Shown: piece after piece, positions 1 to 11,834 of the stretch
Layout of the letters: every line of letters begins with the position of its first letter
How positions within the stretch are numbered: position 1 is the first letter of the stretch
Source: Arctopsyche grandis
Lineage: Eukaryota; Arthropoda; Insecta; Trichoptera; Hydropsychidae
DNA length: 64,000 nucleotides
Reading direction: 5' to 3'
Assembly: GCF_051622035.1 (NCBI RefSeq)
Contig: NC_135360.1
Location: forward strand, 4,340,001 to 4,404,000
The notes under the pieces: model-generated
Told to the model about the DNA's origin: nothing
Database searches by the model: none
What the model saw: the letters and a program-made list of their open reading frames with translations, nothing else
Position numbers and translations under genes: made by a program

Positions 1-1107
1 CATAAAAGAATGCGGCATAAAAGCGGCTTTTACTTTCGGTAGAAAACAATCAGGGACGTCATTTCAGCTTTTTCTTTGGGGGCGCAGTCAAAGATTGGTC
101 AAATTGAATTTTTTTTCAAAAAATCTTTTTTATATCGGAATAAAAATGGAAAATATTCTTTGCATACACCTTATTGAGTTATAAAATATGAAAAAAATAA
201 GCTTATTTTTGATAGAATAATTATAAAAAAATATAATGTAAAAAGTGAAAAAAGCGCCGCAGGCGAAAATTATTTTCCAAAAATCTTCACATGGTCAACA
301 AAAATCGACCATCAAACTGAGTCACTAAAACACTATCAACCCTTAACCCTTAACCCTTTGGGTTAACTTAATTTCTACTGACTGTCTTTTCACTTTATCT
401 ATGTACATACATACATACATATGTACGTAATAACAATAGATAAAGTTTTGTGATCATGCGAAAATCGGGATTATGGGGAGGGGGCCCCTATCCTATATTT
501 CTATATACATGGATGTGTCTAGATTACGAATAGATTTTATATTCGGAAACTGTTTAAAATTGTGTATTTAAATCTTACTATATCGTCGAAGTATAATCAA
601 ATGTTATTTTGAAAGTATGAAGTAAATTTAAATCGCTGGTTGATGATGAATCGTCCTATCAAAATTGTTTTAAGCAATTCAGTTTATATTATTCACGGAA
701 ATTTGTTTATTCCCATTTTTATTTCAGTAGGTAGTTGTTACATAGGTATTGGTATATACATAATATTGAGGTTAGAAATGGGCCCAGCAAAAGGGCCCAC
801 GCAAATGTTGAAACTTACATTTCGAGCCTAATAAAAAAAGTTAACCGATCCTTGGGCTGTTAAAGCAGGTATTAGTTGTTTGTGTATATCGTAAGAAATT
901 TGTTTTGTTGAAATACCCAAACTTTAGGTCCCAAAGTGCAATATCCTATAAATTTTTACACGCGTGAAATACTTAAAAAGTTATTTAATTTTACTGAGGG
1001 CCCATATTTTCTAACAGATAGTGGGGCCCACATGCCATCAGGCATGTTCGCTTGTATGGCCAGTCCGCCACTGGTTATACGTCGTTATTCTTCCAAGAGT
1101 TGAGTTA
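1..1107. other. AT-rich non-genic stretch
   Basis: I see no supportable gene here. About 380-465 holds a short block (ACAT microsatellite, then a GATA-rich segment ending in GTGATCATGCGAAAAT) that recurs at about 38895-38965 in an intron of Kelch copy 2, so it is part of a dispersed repeat. Around 340-362 are three CCCTTAA units. A short open frame at 640-831 has no recognisable features. Confidence 0.5.
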
Positions 1108-1733
1108 TGTAGAAACGTGGACTAACCTTGGGATAGTTATATATATAAGTATATAGTCGGGGAGGTTCCTGACTGCAAGTCGTCTGCGTTGATTGCTTCC
1201 TGGCTCGGGAAACTGGCTCTGCGGTCACCTTCTCGTTGAACCACCGCTGGTCGGGTCACAGCAGCGGGAGGGGGGAGGCAGGAGACAAACTCCGTACTGC
1301 CTGGTGTGGACACAAGATGGCGATCTCTGGGCGTCTCTGAAGACGCTCGGCGGAGATGCTGGAGGTAGGTCTGTCCCGGCGGACGGCTGGATGAAGAGAG
1401 GTGAGGCTCTGCGGTCCTCTGGTCGGGTCCTCTCACGGCTGAGGTTTCTCCGGAAACGGCGTGAGGAATGCAGGGGACGTTGTGCTGGAACTCAGGGGAG
1501 GGAGTGATGCTACACTCGACCTCGCGGCGGCTCTTCAGCACGGATGGTGATGGATCTCTGGGCCCTGTCTCCCCCTGGAGACGTGCACAGGAGATATCTT
1601 TCTTCGACGGGGGATTGCGGGTGAGAGGGCGCGCTCCACATGCGCGCGCGCCTATAAGGCTTTTCCCTGGGTGGCCACTCGAAATAAAGGGCAAGTGTTG
1701 CCCTATGGGACGATGGGAAAACGTCGCGTTACA
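1108..1733 (+). mobile_element. GC-rich island, candidate solo LTR
   Basis: This is a compact GC-rich block in AT-rich DNA. It begins TGTAG-AACG and ends CGCGTTACA, an inverted terminal match. Near its right end are a TATAAG box after a CG-alternating stretch and, about 50 bases later, an AATAAA signal, the spacing expected of U3-R in an LTR. Open frames occur on both strands but look like GC-rich chance frames. No matching target duplication was found, so it could instead be an ordinary CpG-rich promoter. Confidence 0.3.
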
Positions 1734-2554
1734 AAATCACATATATTGTTATTAATCGAATTATTTTTAATTTCAGCTCTGATAGCGGTTCTGAAAACAA
1801 AAATCGGGGCTGGGCCATGCTATCTGAAATGTAAGTTGAAACTGCTTATATTATTTATCGATGGTAGAAAATTACAATCACTTTACTTTCAGGTCCATTG
1901 GATAGGCTGCATCTTCAATAACTGAGTAAGTCACACCGATTAACATACACATGTATATTATTCCCATAATATTATCAATTCGGAGCTATAATTTCAGTTT
2001 CAGCTCGGATAGCTGGATAAATGGATAAATGGATTTCATCGTATGCTGATCTAACAAATTCAAATTGGATTGTTTCCAAATCGATAAACGTTTTATCTTT
2101 GCAGGTTTCTTTCCTGTTCCTTTCATTTAAATATATAGATATACAATAACTACCCGATATGTATGTTAGCGTCAGTTATACTTTTTTGAAAGGGCTATCA
2201 TAACTTTGATCTATCATAACTTTTATCTATCATAACTTTTACGATTCATCTCAATCCGTTGAGCGGCTTATGAGACAATTGAATCCAAAAACTTAAGAAA
2301 AGACCTAAAATTTAATACACATTTAAAATCTCCAGTTCGAATTTTCGTGTTTATAAACGAAAATAAAACGAGTTAGCATTGAGGCAATGCATTTAGTATA
2401 AGATAATATTATAGATAAGAGTTAAAACCAGTGTCAACAATCCTTCTTCTATTTTCAATAGTCGGTTGTTTTTTTGTGCGGTTTTTCCGCTATCATTGAA
2501 ATTATCTTGAAGAAAATACATTTTTCGGTTATTAATCAATTCTTATTAATTGCT

Positions 2555-2800
2555 TACTTTAGATGTTATTCCTTTTGAGTGCAAAATATGCATGGCGGAT
2601 TTGACTAGTTTGTCGAATTCTATTATCGATGATCTTAATTTTAATTTCAAAATGTGTTTTATCTGTGAGAAGACGATTATTTTAATATCGGATGAGTGGT
2701 TATTTCCATGCGGTTTTTCATTATTTGTGTAAAAACATGTTTTTGTGTAGTATAATGCCACATCCGGGTAAATAATCAAGTGATAACCCTTTACATGTAA
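2555..2800 (+). other. Possible decayed RING-like exon
   Basis: After an acceptor-like TTACTTTAG the sequence reads a CxxC motif (ECKIC), then about 27 residues on a second CxxC (CFICEK), then W-x3-CG, reminiscent of the start of a RING finger. The remaining metal-binding residues fall in other frames. Several splice-like sites lie upstream at about 1778, 1892 and 2105, but no continuous reading frame joins them. It may be a relic of a gene or chance. The rest of 1734-3470 is AT-rich with nothing else I can support. Confidence 0.18.
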
Positions 2801-3478
2801 GTTCGAAGTTAGAAGAAGGGTCAAAAATAGAAAATATATTATTTATCATTGTCACTTAATTTTATTGATTTTATATGTTAAATGTTTTATGAAACTAGAT
2901 TTAAACGTTTATTGAGAGGGAATAAAAGTAAATTCAATCTTCTCAATGATTATGAATAAATAAATAAATAAAATAACTTAACGTTACTTTGTTTATTTTA
3001 ACCTTATTTTATTTACCTTAAAAATAAAATAGTTGAATTGCACGTATTTTGATGTGCTTAAATATTTATTTTTATTTCAATTTTTACTCTCATTTTTTTA
3101 TTAAATTGATATGTTTGTGTATGAAATTCTTATCCATGCACTATGAAAGTACTTACTCTTTATTTATACCTATTTCACTACCAATAATTCGATATATTGG
3201 GTAAATGGCAATTTAATTCCATTATTTTTTTTTATATTTTAAATATCGCAATTATTTTTATTTTTAATAATTTTATGCATTGGCAAGAAAAGTCGATCAT
3301 ACTATAATATAATAATTCGAGTCCGATTGGAATCATGGCAAAACGTCGGAGTCCGACTCCACAGCCCTGATCTTAACTAAAGTTCAATTATATATTCCCC
3401 GTATGTTGGTCACCTGTCATGGCATTTATGACAAATAATTAATATACGTTTCAATGCAACGAAAGGGTTGAGATATCC

Positions 3479-3545
3479 TTATCTATCGAGATAAAACCGC
3501 AGAACGACAGTTCTCCACATCAGTCGCTGCTATTCTTTCCAATTG
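3479..3545 (+). promoter_or_regulatory. Promoter and 5' UTR exon of Kelch copy 1
   Basis: A paired GATA-type site (TTATCT-4-AGATAA, an inverted repeat at 3479-3494) lies about 26 bases before an initiator-like TCAGT at 3520-3524. The presumed 5' UTR exon runs to 3545, where GTAAGT opens an intron ending at the TTTTTCAG acceptor at 3620, just before the ATG at 3650. Initiator and splice sites are seen; transcription start is inferred. Confidence 0.5.
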
Positions 3546-3649
3546 GTAAGTCGAACTTTATTTTGCTTAGCACTTATAGTTATATTGTCTTTTTATATAA
3601 TTTTCAATCTTGTTTTTCAGGAGAAATCTAAGAGAAAATCAGAAACAAG

Positions 3650-5951
3650 ATGTATCTAGTGAAGGCGAAGCCTGATTTTGCTGCAAAACGAGTGGAGTAT
3701 TTGTATGAGGCCTTCCAACAAAATAAGAAATGCGACACCTTATTTACAGTTCGAGGCCGAGAGTATCTTAATTCGAATCCAAAATTATTTAAAATGTAAA
3801 TTGTTCTGCCAGTTTAATTATAATTTTTCATAATCGCAGGTTTCCTGCACACTTGATAGTTCTAATGGCGTGTAGCGAATTCTTTGGGTCAAACGAAGGT
3901 CTAGTGGAGGGGATTATGTCACAATTTGACTACAAAGTTATCGATGCAATCCTAAAGTATTGTTACACTGGAGAAATAAGTACGAGTTCATAAATATCTA
4001 AAATAATCAATTTCAAATACGAGATTTCGTCATTAAATGCAATCATTTAAAAATAATTTTAGACATAGGAGAAAAACACCTCAAGAAATTACTGGAGCTA
4101 GCCAATCTACTCGAAGTGAAAATTCCACCACAATTTAAAACAGTCAATAAATCTAATTGTCTGAACGTTTTGAAATCAACAGGAGATTCCGAATTACTAA
4201 AAAAAGCAATGGATTTGACTCTGGAAAACTTCGAGACGGTGAGTGTTGATTATATAAAAAAATATGTCACTTAAATATTTTTCAATTCCACTTCTCTTTC
4301 AGCTGCACAAAACTCAAGGTTTTCTCAATCTGCCACTCTTCAACTTGATGGAAATCTTGAAATCGAATGATTTGAACGTGCCTTCCGAAGAAAGCGTATT
4401 CAGAGCTGTGAAATTGTGGGTAAATCATGATAATGCAAACCATAAAAGTAACTTGGCACAGCTGATGAAATCTGTGAGGTTATCCCTACTCTCGTTGGAG
4501 GTATTTGAAATTAAATGAATGTTGCAGTTTAGTGATAAAAATCATTCGAATAATGTGTTATATTTTCAGTTTATCGTCAACGAAGTAATGACGTTCTGTA
4601 ATTCGTGTGCAGAGTGTATGACCACTATTAGACAAGAAATTATAAACAAGAATGATAAATCTTTCGTTTCAAAAGAGACCCCTCGTAGAAAAATACAAAA
4701 AATGGCACTGGTTGGGGGATCGAATACTGATGTGAGTTTTGTATCACAAGTATAATATTTTGATTGTATTGTAAATTAATTATTTTATTGCATAACGTGT
4801 TTTCAGATGGCAAACACCATCGATATATTTGATGGATTAAAGAACAGTTGGACTCTATCCAAAAATATTGGAATAAATAAATATTATTTTGCGTCTGTCC
4901 TCGTGGGAGATTGGATCCTTATCATCGGCGGAGTGAATTCTTCAAATGCAACAGTGACTTCAGTAACGTTTTCCGGTGTTGCGAAGTACCTGCTTAGAGA
5001 AATCGGAATGTAACCAATTTATTTGTTTTAGGAGGTAGAATACATCGATTTGAAAAGCGGTGAGAAAAAGCCATTGAAGCCATTAAATCGAGCTCGTTAT
5101 GAATTCTCAGCAGTGACACTTCGGCGCGGTTCGTCCACGGATGTTTACGCCATTGGTGGTAGAGATAATGACTATTTATCTTCAGTGGAAAGGTGATTAA
5201 ATTGCTATCATTTCATCAGATCGATTGAAAGAGAAGTTGACGATTATTGATTTCGATTAGGTGGAGCAGCAACACTGGGGATTGGCAGATCATCGCTCCA
5301 TTGTTGATAGCAGTTAGTGATCATAGTGCTTCTGTCATCGCCGATAAAATATACATAACAGGCGGGCTTACAGATGAAAATGGAAAATCTATATCCAAGA
5401 ATAAAGTGCAGATGTATTCAGTGGAGACCAATTCTTGGACTTACCGCGCTCAGATGATTCAGGGAAGATATAATCATTCGGTGAACATCAATTAATTTTA
5501 TTCACAACTATCGCAAATAATATACAACTCTCCAAAATAAAATGAACTAAATTTTGATTTCGCCATTTTAGAGCGTCGCATTCAAAGGAAAACTTTATGT
5601 CGCTGGTGGATTTGACAGACAAACTCGTACTTATTTAGACAGTGTGGAGCATTACGATCCGAATGCAAATGTGTGGACTGCATTCATCAAACTACCGCAA
5701 GTTGCAGTCGGAATCAGTCTCGGCTCTTTTCAAAATAAACTGTTTAGCATGGGTGAGTATTTTTTACAACTTAAGTTGAATTAATGGATCTTAAATGTAG
5801 AATTAATTTATTGTTTTGATTTTCAGGTGGAGGAAGTAGAGATGTTTGGGAATACGACGAGACGAACAAATCTTGGAAACCTTCAACAAGTCTGAGCATA
5901 GGGAGATATAATGCAGTTGCACATGTCATTCCAAATGTTTCGATTATTTGA
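3650..5951 (+). CDS. BTB-BACK-Kelch protein, copy 1
   Basis: A ten-exon gene, 543 codons. Exons: 3650-3762, 3840-3979, 4063-4238, 4303-4500, 4570-4731, 4807-4962, 5032-5192, 5261-5480, 5572-5752, 5827-5951. All introns are GT-AG and phases join without a stop. Residues about 20-85 form a short BTB domain (KCDTLFTV, then FPAHLIVLMACSEFF), about 86-210 a BACK domain (WVNHDNANH near its end), then six Kelch blades marked by GG doublets (VGGSN, IIGGV, AIGGR, ITGGL, VAGGF, MGGGS). Family knowledge: such proteins are commonly Cullin-3 substrate adaptors, the Kelch propeller binding substrate. Exon 4 is 198 nt, as in copies 2 and 4, and the intron inside the BTB core falls at the same place and phase, so all are paralogues. 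This is the most divergent copy. The next Kelch copy is 31 kb away. Confidence 0.9.
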
Positions 5952-6319
5952 TCGACTGCAGTTTTTTTTGTATTATTTGATAAAAATGTATCATGAAATA
6001 ATCATTAAATGTACTTTTTGAATTTTTAAGTTATCCAATTGTTTGAATAAATACATGATATACAACAACTTCTCAAAATATATTTTATTTTCCGTCAATA
6101 TTTAATTTACTCATGAATAATTAATATTATCTAAATGAACTGAAAAATCAGAGAATGGCCAAAATCAAAAACATATACATATGTACATATTTTAAACATA
6201 AAAATGAATTCAATTCAATTCAATCCAGAAATGTTATATTTCATTTCGTATAATTTTTCGTTTTTAAATAATACTACTTTGAATTCGTGAAATTAATTCG
6301 AAATTGACTTAAATTGAAA

Positions 6320-6660
6320 ATCAATTTTGTATATTTATTTCAAACAGTGGCTGTCAAATATTTTTCACACGTTTCGTCGATTAAATAAAACTTTTCATCG
6401 AATTCTCAACTTTTCCGTTATTTTCCATAATTCATTAAGTGATTCTCAAACTTTTCATAATTATAACTTTTATTTAAAAATGAAGATGAATTTCATATAT
6501 GTTTTTGCAATTTGCTAAAAGTTTCCAACGGCTGTCAAATGTTTACCATGCACCATTTTTTTTTTTGATCTTTCGACTTAAGATCTTTCGAATTTCGATC
6601 TTTGCCTTCCGATATTTGCGTTTTCTGTCGTTTAACATTCTGTCTCGTCACGTAGACCCA
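6320..6660. mobile_element. Half of a foldback MITE
   Basis: Positions about 6535-6658 match the right arm of the long foldback element at 40266-40626 (GTTTACCATGCACC, a T-run, TCTTTCGACTTAAGATC, then CGTCACGTAGACCC). The left arm is absent. Upstream 6320-6530 is AT-rich without further identity. Confidence 0.6.
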
Positions 6661-6714
6661 TATGTACAATGTACATTCATATGTCCTGTAGCTTCCTACA
6701 GCAGATCGTTATAA

Positions 6715-8172
6715 AAACAATTGTTATTTATTTATTTATATATATTTTAGCTATCAAGCTAATTTAAAAAAAAATACATCTTAATTATTATACTTAACTC
6801 TAAAATTTATAATTAACTTATATGTACTGTCCCTCACAGAGGTGTCTCTTCGCACCTCGCAGGAATGCATCCATGTTTTTAGCAGACCTGACGCACTCAG
6901 GGAGGGCATTATACATGAGCACACCCCTGTGAAAAACACCCCCAGCCGTCTTATTCTTTCTTACTCTACTTACAACTAGTTTGTCCTTATTTCTAGTATA
7001 AAAACTATGTTTATCTCTATTCCTTATTATATAATCATCAAAATACTTAGGTAATAACTTATGATCTAACTTATAAACAAAAGACAATGTACTAATATTT
7101 AGACTAATTCTAATACTCATCCATCCTAATTCATCTAACATACTTCCAATACTCTTAAATCTACTCACATTCAAAATAGCTCTCATAGCTTTATTCTGTA
7201 TTTTTTGCATTTTTTCTAAATCTTGGCCACTAAACAAATTAAGCACAGTGGCACAATAAACCACATGTGGCAAGACAATTGAATTAAACACTAAAATTTT
7301 ACTTTTTTTACTTAAAATATTTCTTAATCTACATAATACACCAACTTTTATAGCCATTTTTTTTATTATATAGTCAGCGTGCATTTTAAAATTTAGTCCT
7401 GAATCTATGTATACACCTAAGTATTTTATATTTTCAACTTTTTCAATTAACTTATCATCAATTCTAATTTCATTCAATATATTTTTATTTTTACCATTCA
7501 ACCACATCATTTTTGTTTTATTCACATTCAACTTTAATTTATTTTCACACAACCAGTCATTCACATAATTTAATTCTATATTTAAAATCTCAGACATTAC
7601 ATCAACATTCTTTCCAATTATATATATCAATGTATCATCTGCAAACAAATGTATTTTACACATCTTAATTACCTTAACAATATCGTTTATATATAATATA
7701 AATAATAAGGGTCCCAATTTGGACCCTTGCGGCACTCCATGAGGTGTTACAAATTCAGAGGATAACACCTTATCAATTTTTACTCTTTGCCTTCTATTAT
7801 TTAAGTATGATTGAAGCCACTTTAATACTATACCATTTATTCCTAACTTATATAATTTTTGTAATAAAATATTCCTATCTACTGTCTCGAACGCTCGCTT
7901 AAAATCTAGAAAAACTGCTCCAACAACCATGCTAGATTCATCCATCGTCTCCATCCAATCAGAAACCACCAATTGGATAGCGGTTTCTGTTGAATGTTTC
8001 ACTCTAAATCCAGACTGTTCCACAACCAAACAATCATTTATACTAATGAACTCTTTCAATTGAATCATAACGATTTCCTCCAGCATCTTCTCAACAATTG
8101 GTAACATATTGATGGGCCTCATTTCACTGGCTTTATGTGTGCCCGTAACCTTTGGTACCGGTACAATAGTAT
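6715..8172 (-). mobile_element. 5'-truncated LINE reverse transcriptase
   Basis: A long open frame on the minus strand ends at 6818 and can be read upstream to about 8172. It encodes the reverse transcriptase of a non-LTR retrotransposon: the thumb-side VEKMLEE and QSGFR motif, motif A (FLDFKRAFETVDR), motif B (GVPQGSKLGPLLF), and the catalytic FADD box with both aspartates. The typical C-terminal region ending in a CVRSAKN-like segment follows. The endonuclease and ORF1 are missing, so this is a 5'-truncated, dead-on-arrival copy, although about 1.3 kb of frame is still open, which suggests a young insertion. The 3' tail at 6717-6760 is AATA-rich. The jockey/CR1 group is likely; I cannot name the exact family. 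Confidence 0.88.
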
Positions 8173-9403
8173 ATGTGTAATATGTGTTAAATTAAATTAA
8201 TTAAATAGTAATATGTGTTAAATTAAATAAAATAATAATTGTGTTTATGTTAAATTAAAATAGAAGAAACAAAAAATTTACAAAAAAAATATAAATCTAG
8301 AATATATTTTCTAATCAAAGCTCGATATGTACATAACGGTCCAATTACTAGTTTTAGTACATTAATTAGCTCGGCTCAAAGTTGATGATGTGTGAATGAA
8401 AATGCAAAATTATTTTTAAACTAAGCGCCATTTTGGAAAACTAAAATACACACTAAAATACTAATCGGCAGTGAATATGCAAAATTTACATCGTCTGGGT
8501 TGAATTTTTTGATTTTTTTTTATATTATACAAACAATAATAACAATAAAAGTAATGAAAACTGAAAGAGAATATGCATATTTTTCACACGCTGTATAACA
8601 CTCAGTTTTATATTTTCTTCTCCGGGTAAAAGGATTTCAATTTCCGTATAAAACACGCCCAATTTAATTACGAAACATGCTTAATAAAATGAAAATATGC
8701 AACGTACTTACAATTTAAAAATTTTTCGCAATATATCACATTGTTTTAATAACATTTAACAGTCCGTTGTATAGAGTCTTCAATGTCACATTTGTGGACC
8801 TCAGCATAAACATTAATGTGTGCAAAAAACAAGGTCTCAGTGGATTTCAAATGTCACAATCGGAAATTTGTCAAAAATTAAACTGTTTATTACATATTTT
8901 TTTCGGGGTGGGATGTCATATGGATTGGACATTTGTGATTTGATCGTTTCTTATCGGAGCTTGCCAATTTATCTGATTTCATTGTTGAAACGGTTGCAAC
9001 AAATTGGCATAAATAATCCTACCCACTATGGCTTTTTAACCATATAGCTGATTAGACGGACATTAATATTGATAATTGGGAAACCGAATTTAATACACAT
9101 ATACTATTTATGCCCGGTAAATATGGCAACCATAAAAAATCTATCTACATTAATTTATTCCTAAACGCTACATGGTTTTATAACGTTTTTATATCATAAC
9201 TAGCTTTATTACTTTATTATTTGTAATATAAACCACTTAAACATGACTAATCTAATAGTAAACATTTTATTAAATTTATTTGAATAGTTTTATTTTATAT
9301 AAATTTATTAGGATACTCATTTGTTTTTTTTATTAAATTGACTGTCACGAACAAACAAACATATATAGTAAGTCTCTTATAAAAAACTATATGTACACCC
9401 CCG
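8173..9403. other. AT-rich region with SINE-tail fragment
   Basis: No gene is supportable. About 8905-9050 matches the body of the SINE at 14312-14575 (GATCGTTTC-TATC-GAG-TTGCCAATTTATCTGAT then GAAACGGTT), so a 5'-truncated SINE copy lies here. The remainder is AT-rich. Confidence 0.5.
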
Positions 9404-9475
9404 AGGTCTGCGCCCCCTAGGGTTGAAACCCTAGGGCTTCGCCCTCAGCGCCTCCACCCCCGGGAACTTCGAATC
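9404..9475. repeat. GC-rich patch with CCCTAGGG palindrome
   Basis: A short GC-rich patch in AT-rich DNA. It contains CCCTAGGGTT-GAAACCCTAGGG, an inverted repeat, and GGGCTTCGCCCTCAGCGCC, which resembles the units of the GC-rich array at 58100-58375. It is probably a small remnant of the same repeat family. Confidence 0.4.
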
Positions 9476-9654
9476 CTTTGAATCGGAAAAAAGCGAATTA
9501 TTTGTTCGATGACGTCAGAAAAATAGACTGTCGACTATTAATTAAATTGACAAAACATACATACATAGGTACCAACATACATACGAACAAACTTTAGTGT
9601 TTTATATGTAGGATTTTACTATAAATGTTCAAAGGTTGCTATAAAATATAAAAT

Positions 9655-9765
9655 AGCATCAATCGAAAGTAACCCGTAAAGTAGATATTCCGTATTCGTG
9701 AATATTGTGGCAACGATTGTCGTGCGCGTGATCGCAATTTGCGCAATAACCCGTTTACCAGTTGC
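9655..9765. mobile_element. Diverged Mutator-like MITE fragment
   Basis: Contains a segment (AGATATTCCGTATTCG-GA near 9682) that matches the element at 45850-46017, with flanks ending in CCCGT on one side and CCCGTTTACC on the other. The ends are unclear. Confidence 0.35.
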
Positions 9766-10353
9766 CAAAGGTAATACATATTTAAATAATTAAATAATTT
9801 GTTCAATTTACTATTTTTTATCAAAATAACGTTTGATAAATTAATATATAGATACTTACTATTAATATTTTAACTTTAAATTTTGAAAAAATAGCCTATA
9901 ATGTGTCTTCGTTTTTTCACATTTCAAGTTTTTTCGATATTGAAATATGATATTTTTGGCATTAAAAGCAGTAAAACACAAATAAGATGTTATGGCGGCT
10001 CGCTATATGACATGGTCGAATTCGGTCACCTTCCTGCGAGTTGGGACCAACTCGGCGATGTTCAGAGTTGCTACCTCACTCCGTCTTCGGCTGCCATAAT
10101 AAAAACACGTGCATCAAAATGCCAGTCGTCTCATTCGTTCCATCCCCTATAATGTTTTTCACGGATCCACGACGAAACGTCCCCGACAAAATGATAACGC
10201 GACATAATGTCTCTGGACATAATTCAAATAGCATGTGTATTTGAGAGTCTAATAATAAAATTTAAAGTTAGCTTATTCGTCGTTTATTTACGTATCAATA
10301 ACATTGATTACATATTTCAAAATCTTTACGATCATTATGCTACTTATTGTAAA

Positions 10354-11262
10354 ATTTCGAGATTCTCATTTCTCGAGAATATTTTATTATGAAAATTCGA
10401 GATTCTCGTATCTCGAGAAATTGTTTATTAGAATCTCGAAAATATCGAGAATATTCTTAATTTATCACTACATGTTTTTGTTCAATAAACTGACTGATTT
10501 GTATACTTGTTAACTCGTAAATAATTTTGTGAAGTATTGTAATATGTATAGATGGTCAGTATTTTTATTATTTGTCCGGTAAGTTATTATTCGGTCATCA
10601 TATAAGTACATATACACATGTTACAACGAAATCACACCATTTTTAAGTTACATATACATATGTATGTGCATGTAGGTACTAGTCACTAGTGCGAAAGTAT
10701 TCGGTTATGATATCACTAAAACGCTAGTGAAAATATGTTTTCACTGACAATATGACCCCACTTAACACACATAAAACAAAGATTTTTGATTTATTATTTA
10801 TTTATTCCTTAGATATTAATCAATTTATAGTCAATATTTTAATATGCATAGATTGTCAGTATTTTTATTATTTATCCGGTCACAATAACACGGGCAAAGC
10901 CGGGTAGTAACACTGGGAATTTTTATAAAATTATTTTTTACATATTGTTATTTTTACTATTTTAAATTACTTTTGTATATATTTATTTTCTTTTCATGCC
11001 TTCTTTTAAAGTATTTGATTTTTGTATGTTGTCAAAAAAATCAATTCACTATATTAAAAAAAAAATTATACTTTCTCGAGAATTTTCGAGAATCTCGAGA
11101 ATCTCGAGAATTTTCGAGAATCTCGAGAATCTCGAGAAACCAAAAAAGAAAATCTCGAATTCTCGAGATTCAAATATTTCGAGAAAATAAGATTCTCAAA
11201 TCTCGAGATTCAAATATTCCGATAAAAGGAGATTCTCGAATCTCGAGAATCAAAAAAAGTCG
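10354..11262. repeat. Two clusters of TTCTCGAGAA motifs
   Basis: Clusters at about 10354-10462 and 11067-11262 are built of self-complementary TCTCGAGA / TTCTCGAGAA words, interleaved with ATTTTCGAGAATC spacers, so each can fold on itself. The sequence between them (10463-11066) is AT-rich; about 10860-10910 has an ending GGGCAAAGCCGGGTAGTAAC that resembles the right end of the repeat at 43873-44320. Positions 9766-10353 carry no recognised gene. Confidence 0.5.
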
Positions 11263-11427
11263 AGAAATCACAACCTCTAGTGTACGCCGAGTTTGAGCGC
11301 AATGTGTAATAAGAATTTAAATAAAATTATATGTTACTATGCCATCAGTTAACATCAAGTCAAATAATAACTTTGCGTATTATTAAAAATACTATAATAA
11401 GAGTGCATATTATTAAATATATTACTG

Positions 11428-11631
11428 GGTTCGGTGATTACTGGTCACAAATTACTCGTCACAAAGTCACTAAAATCTCTATAACGGAACATCTGGCAGC
11501 CGAAAAGTACATCATACTAACGATAACTATCATAGTAACGAGAACTTGAGTGCCAAATATTGTGTATTCGCGATTTTCATGACTAAAATTGTCTTTGTGA
11601 CCACCCCAATGTGACGAATAGTCCAATTACC
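11428..11631 (+). mobile_element. Mutator-like MITE, family M1, 204 bp
   Basis: Begins GGTTCGGTGATTACTGG and ends GACGAATAGTCCAATTACC. It is flanked by an exact 9-bp duplication, ATATTACTG, at 11419-11427 and 11632-11640. Nine-bp duplications with G-rich ends are typical of Mutator-like elements. Close copies occur at 28520, 35174 and 45328; inverted or diverged ones at 22306, 47858 and 45850. Confidence 0.85.
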
Positions 11632-11834
11632 ATATTACTGCTAGTTAACATTGAAAATTAGGTTAACGTGTTATTTGACGAATAGAGATTCGAAAAATAC
11701 GTCTTTCGGTAAACTGGTTTCCGAAGAAAGTGTCATTTGTAAAATAGCACTAGCAATTTGCTCATTACCATATCTAAGGATCCATCATTCTCCACTCTCC
11801 AGACTTCTATGGTGTTTTTCCCGTCCAAGTAGCG

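Noticed and set aside
338-365. CCCTTAACCCTTAACCC run, telomere-like
   Set aside because: Only about three units, not the insect TTAGG repeat, and no array.
1137-1694. 185-codon open frame on the minus strand
   Set aside because: Lies within a GC-rich candidate LTR, low complexity, and overlaps frames on the other strand.
11067-11262. Heat-shock elements
   Set aside because: TTC and GAA are separated by four bases in TTCTCGAGAA, not by two as heat-shock factor requires.
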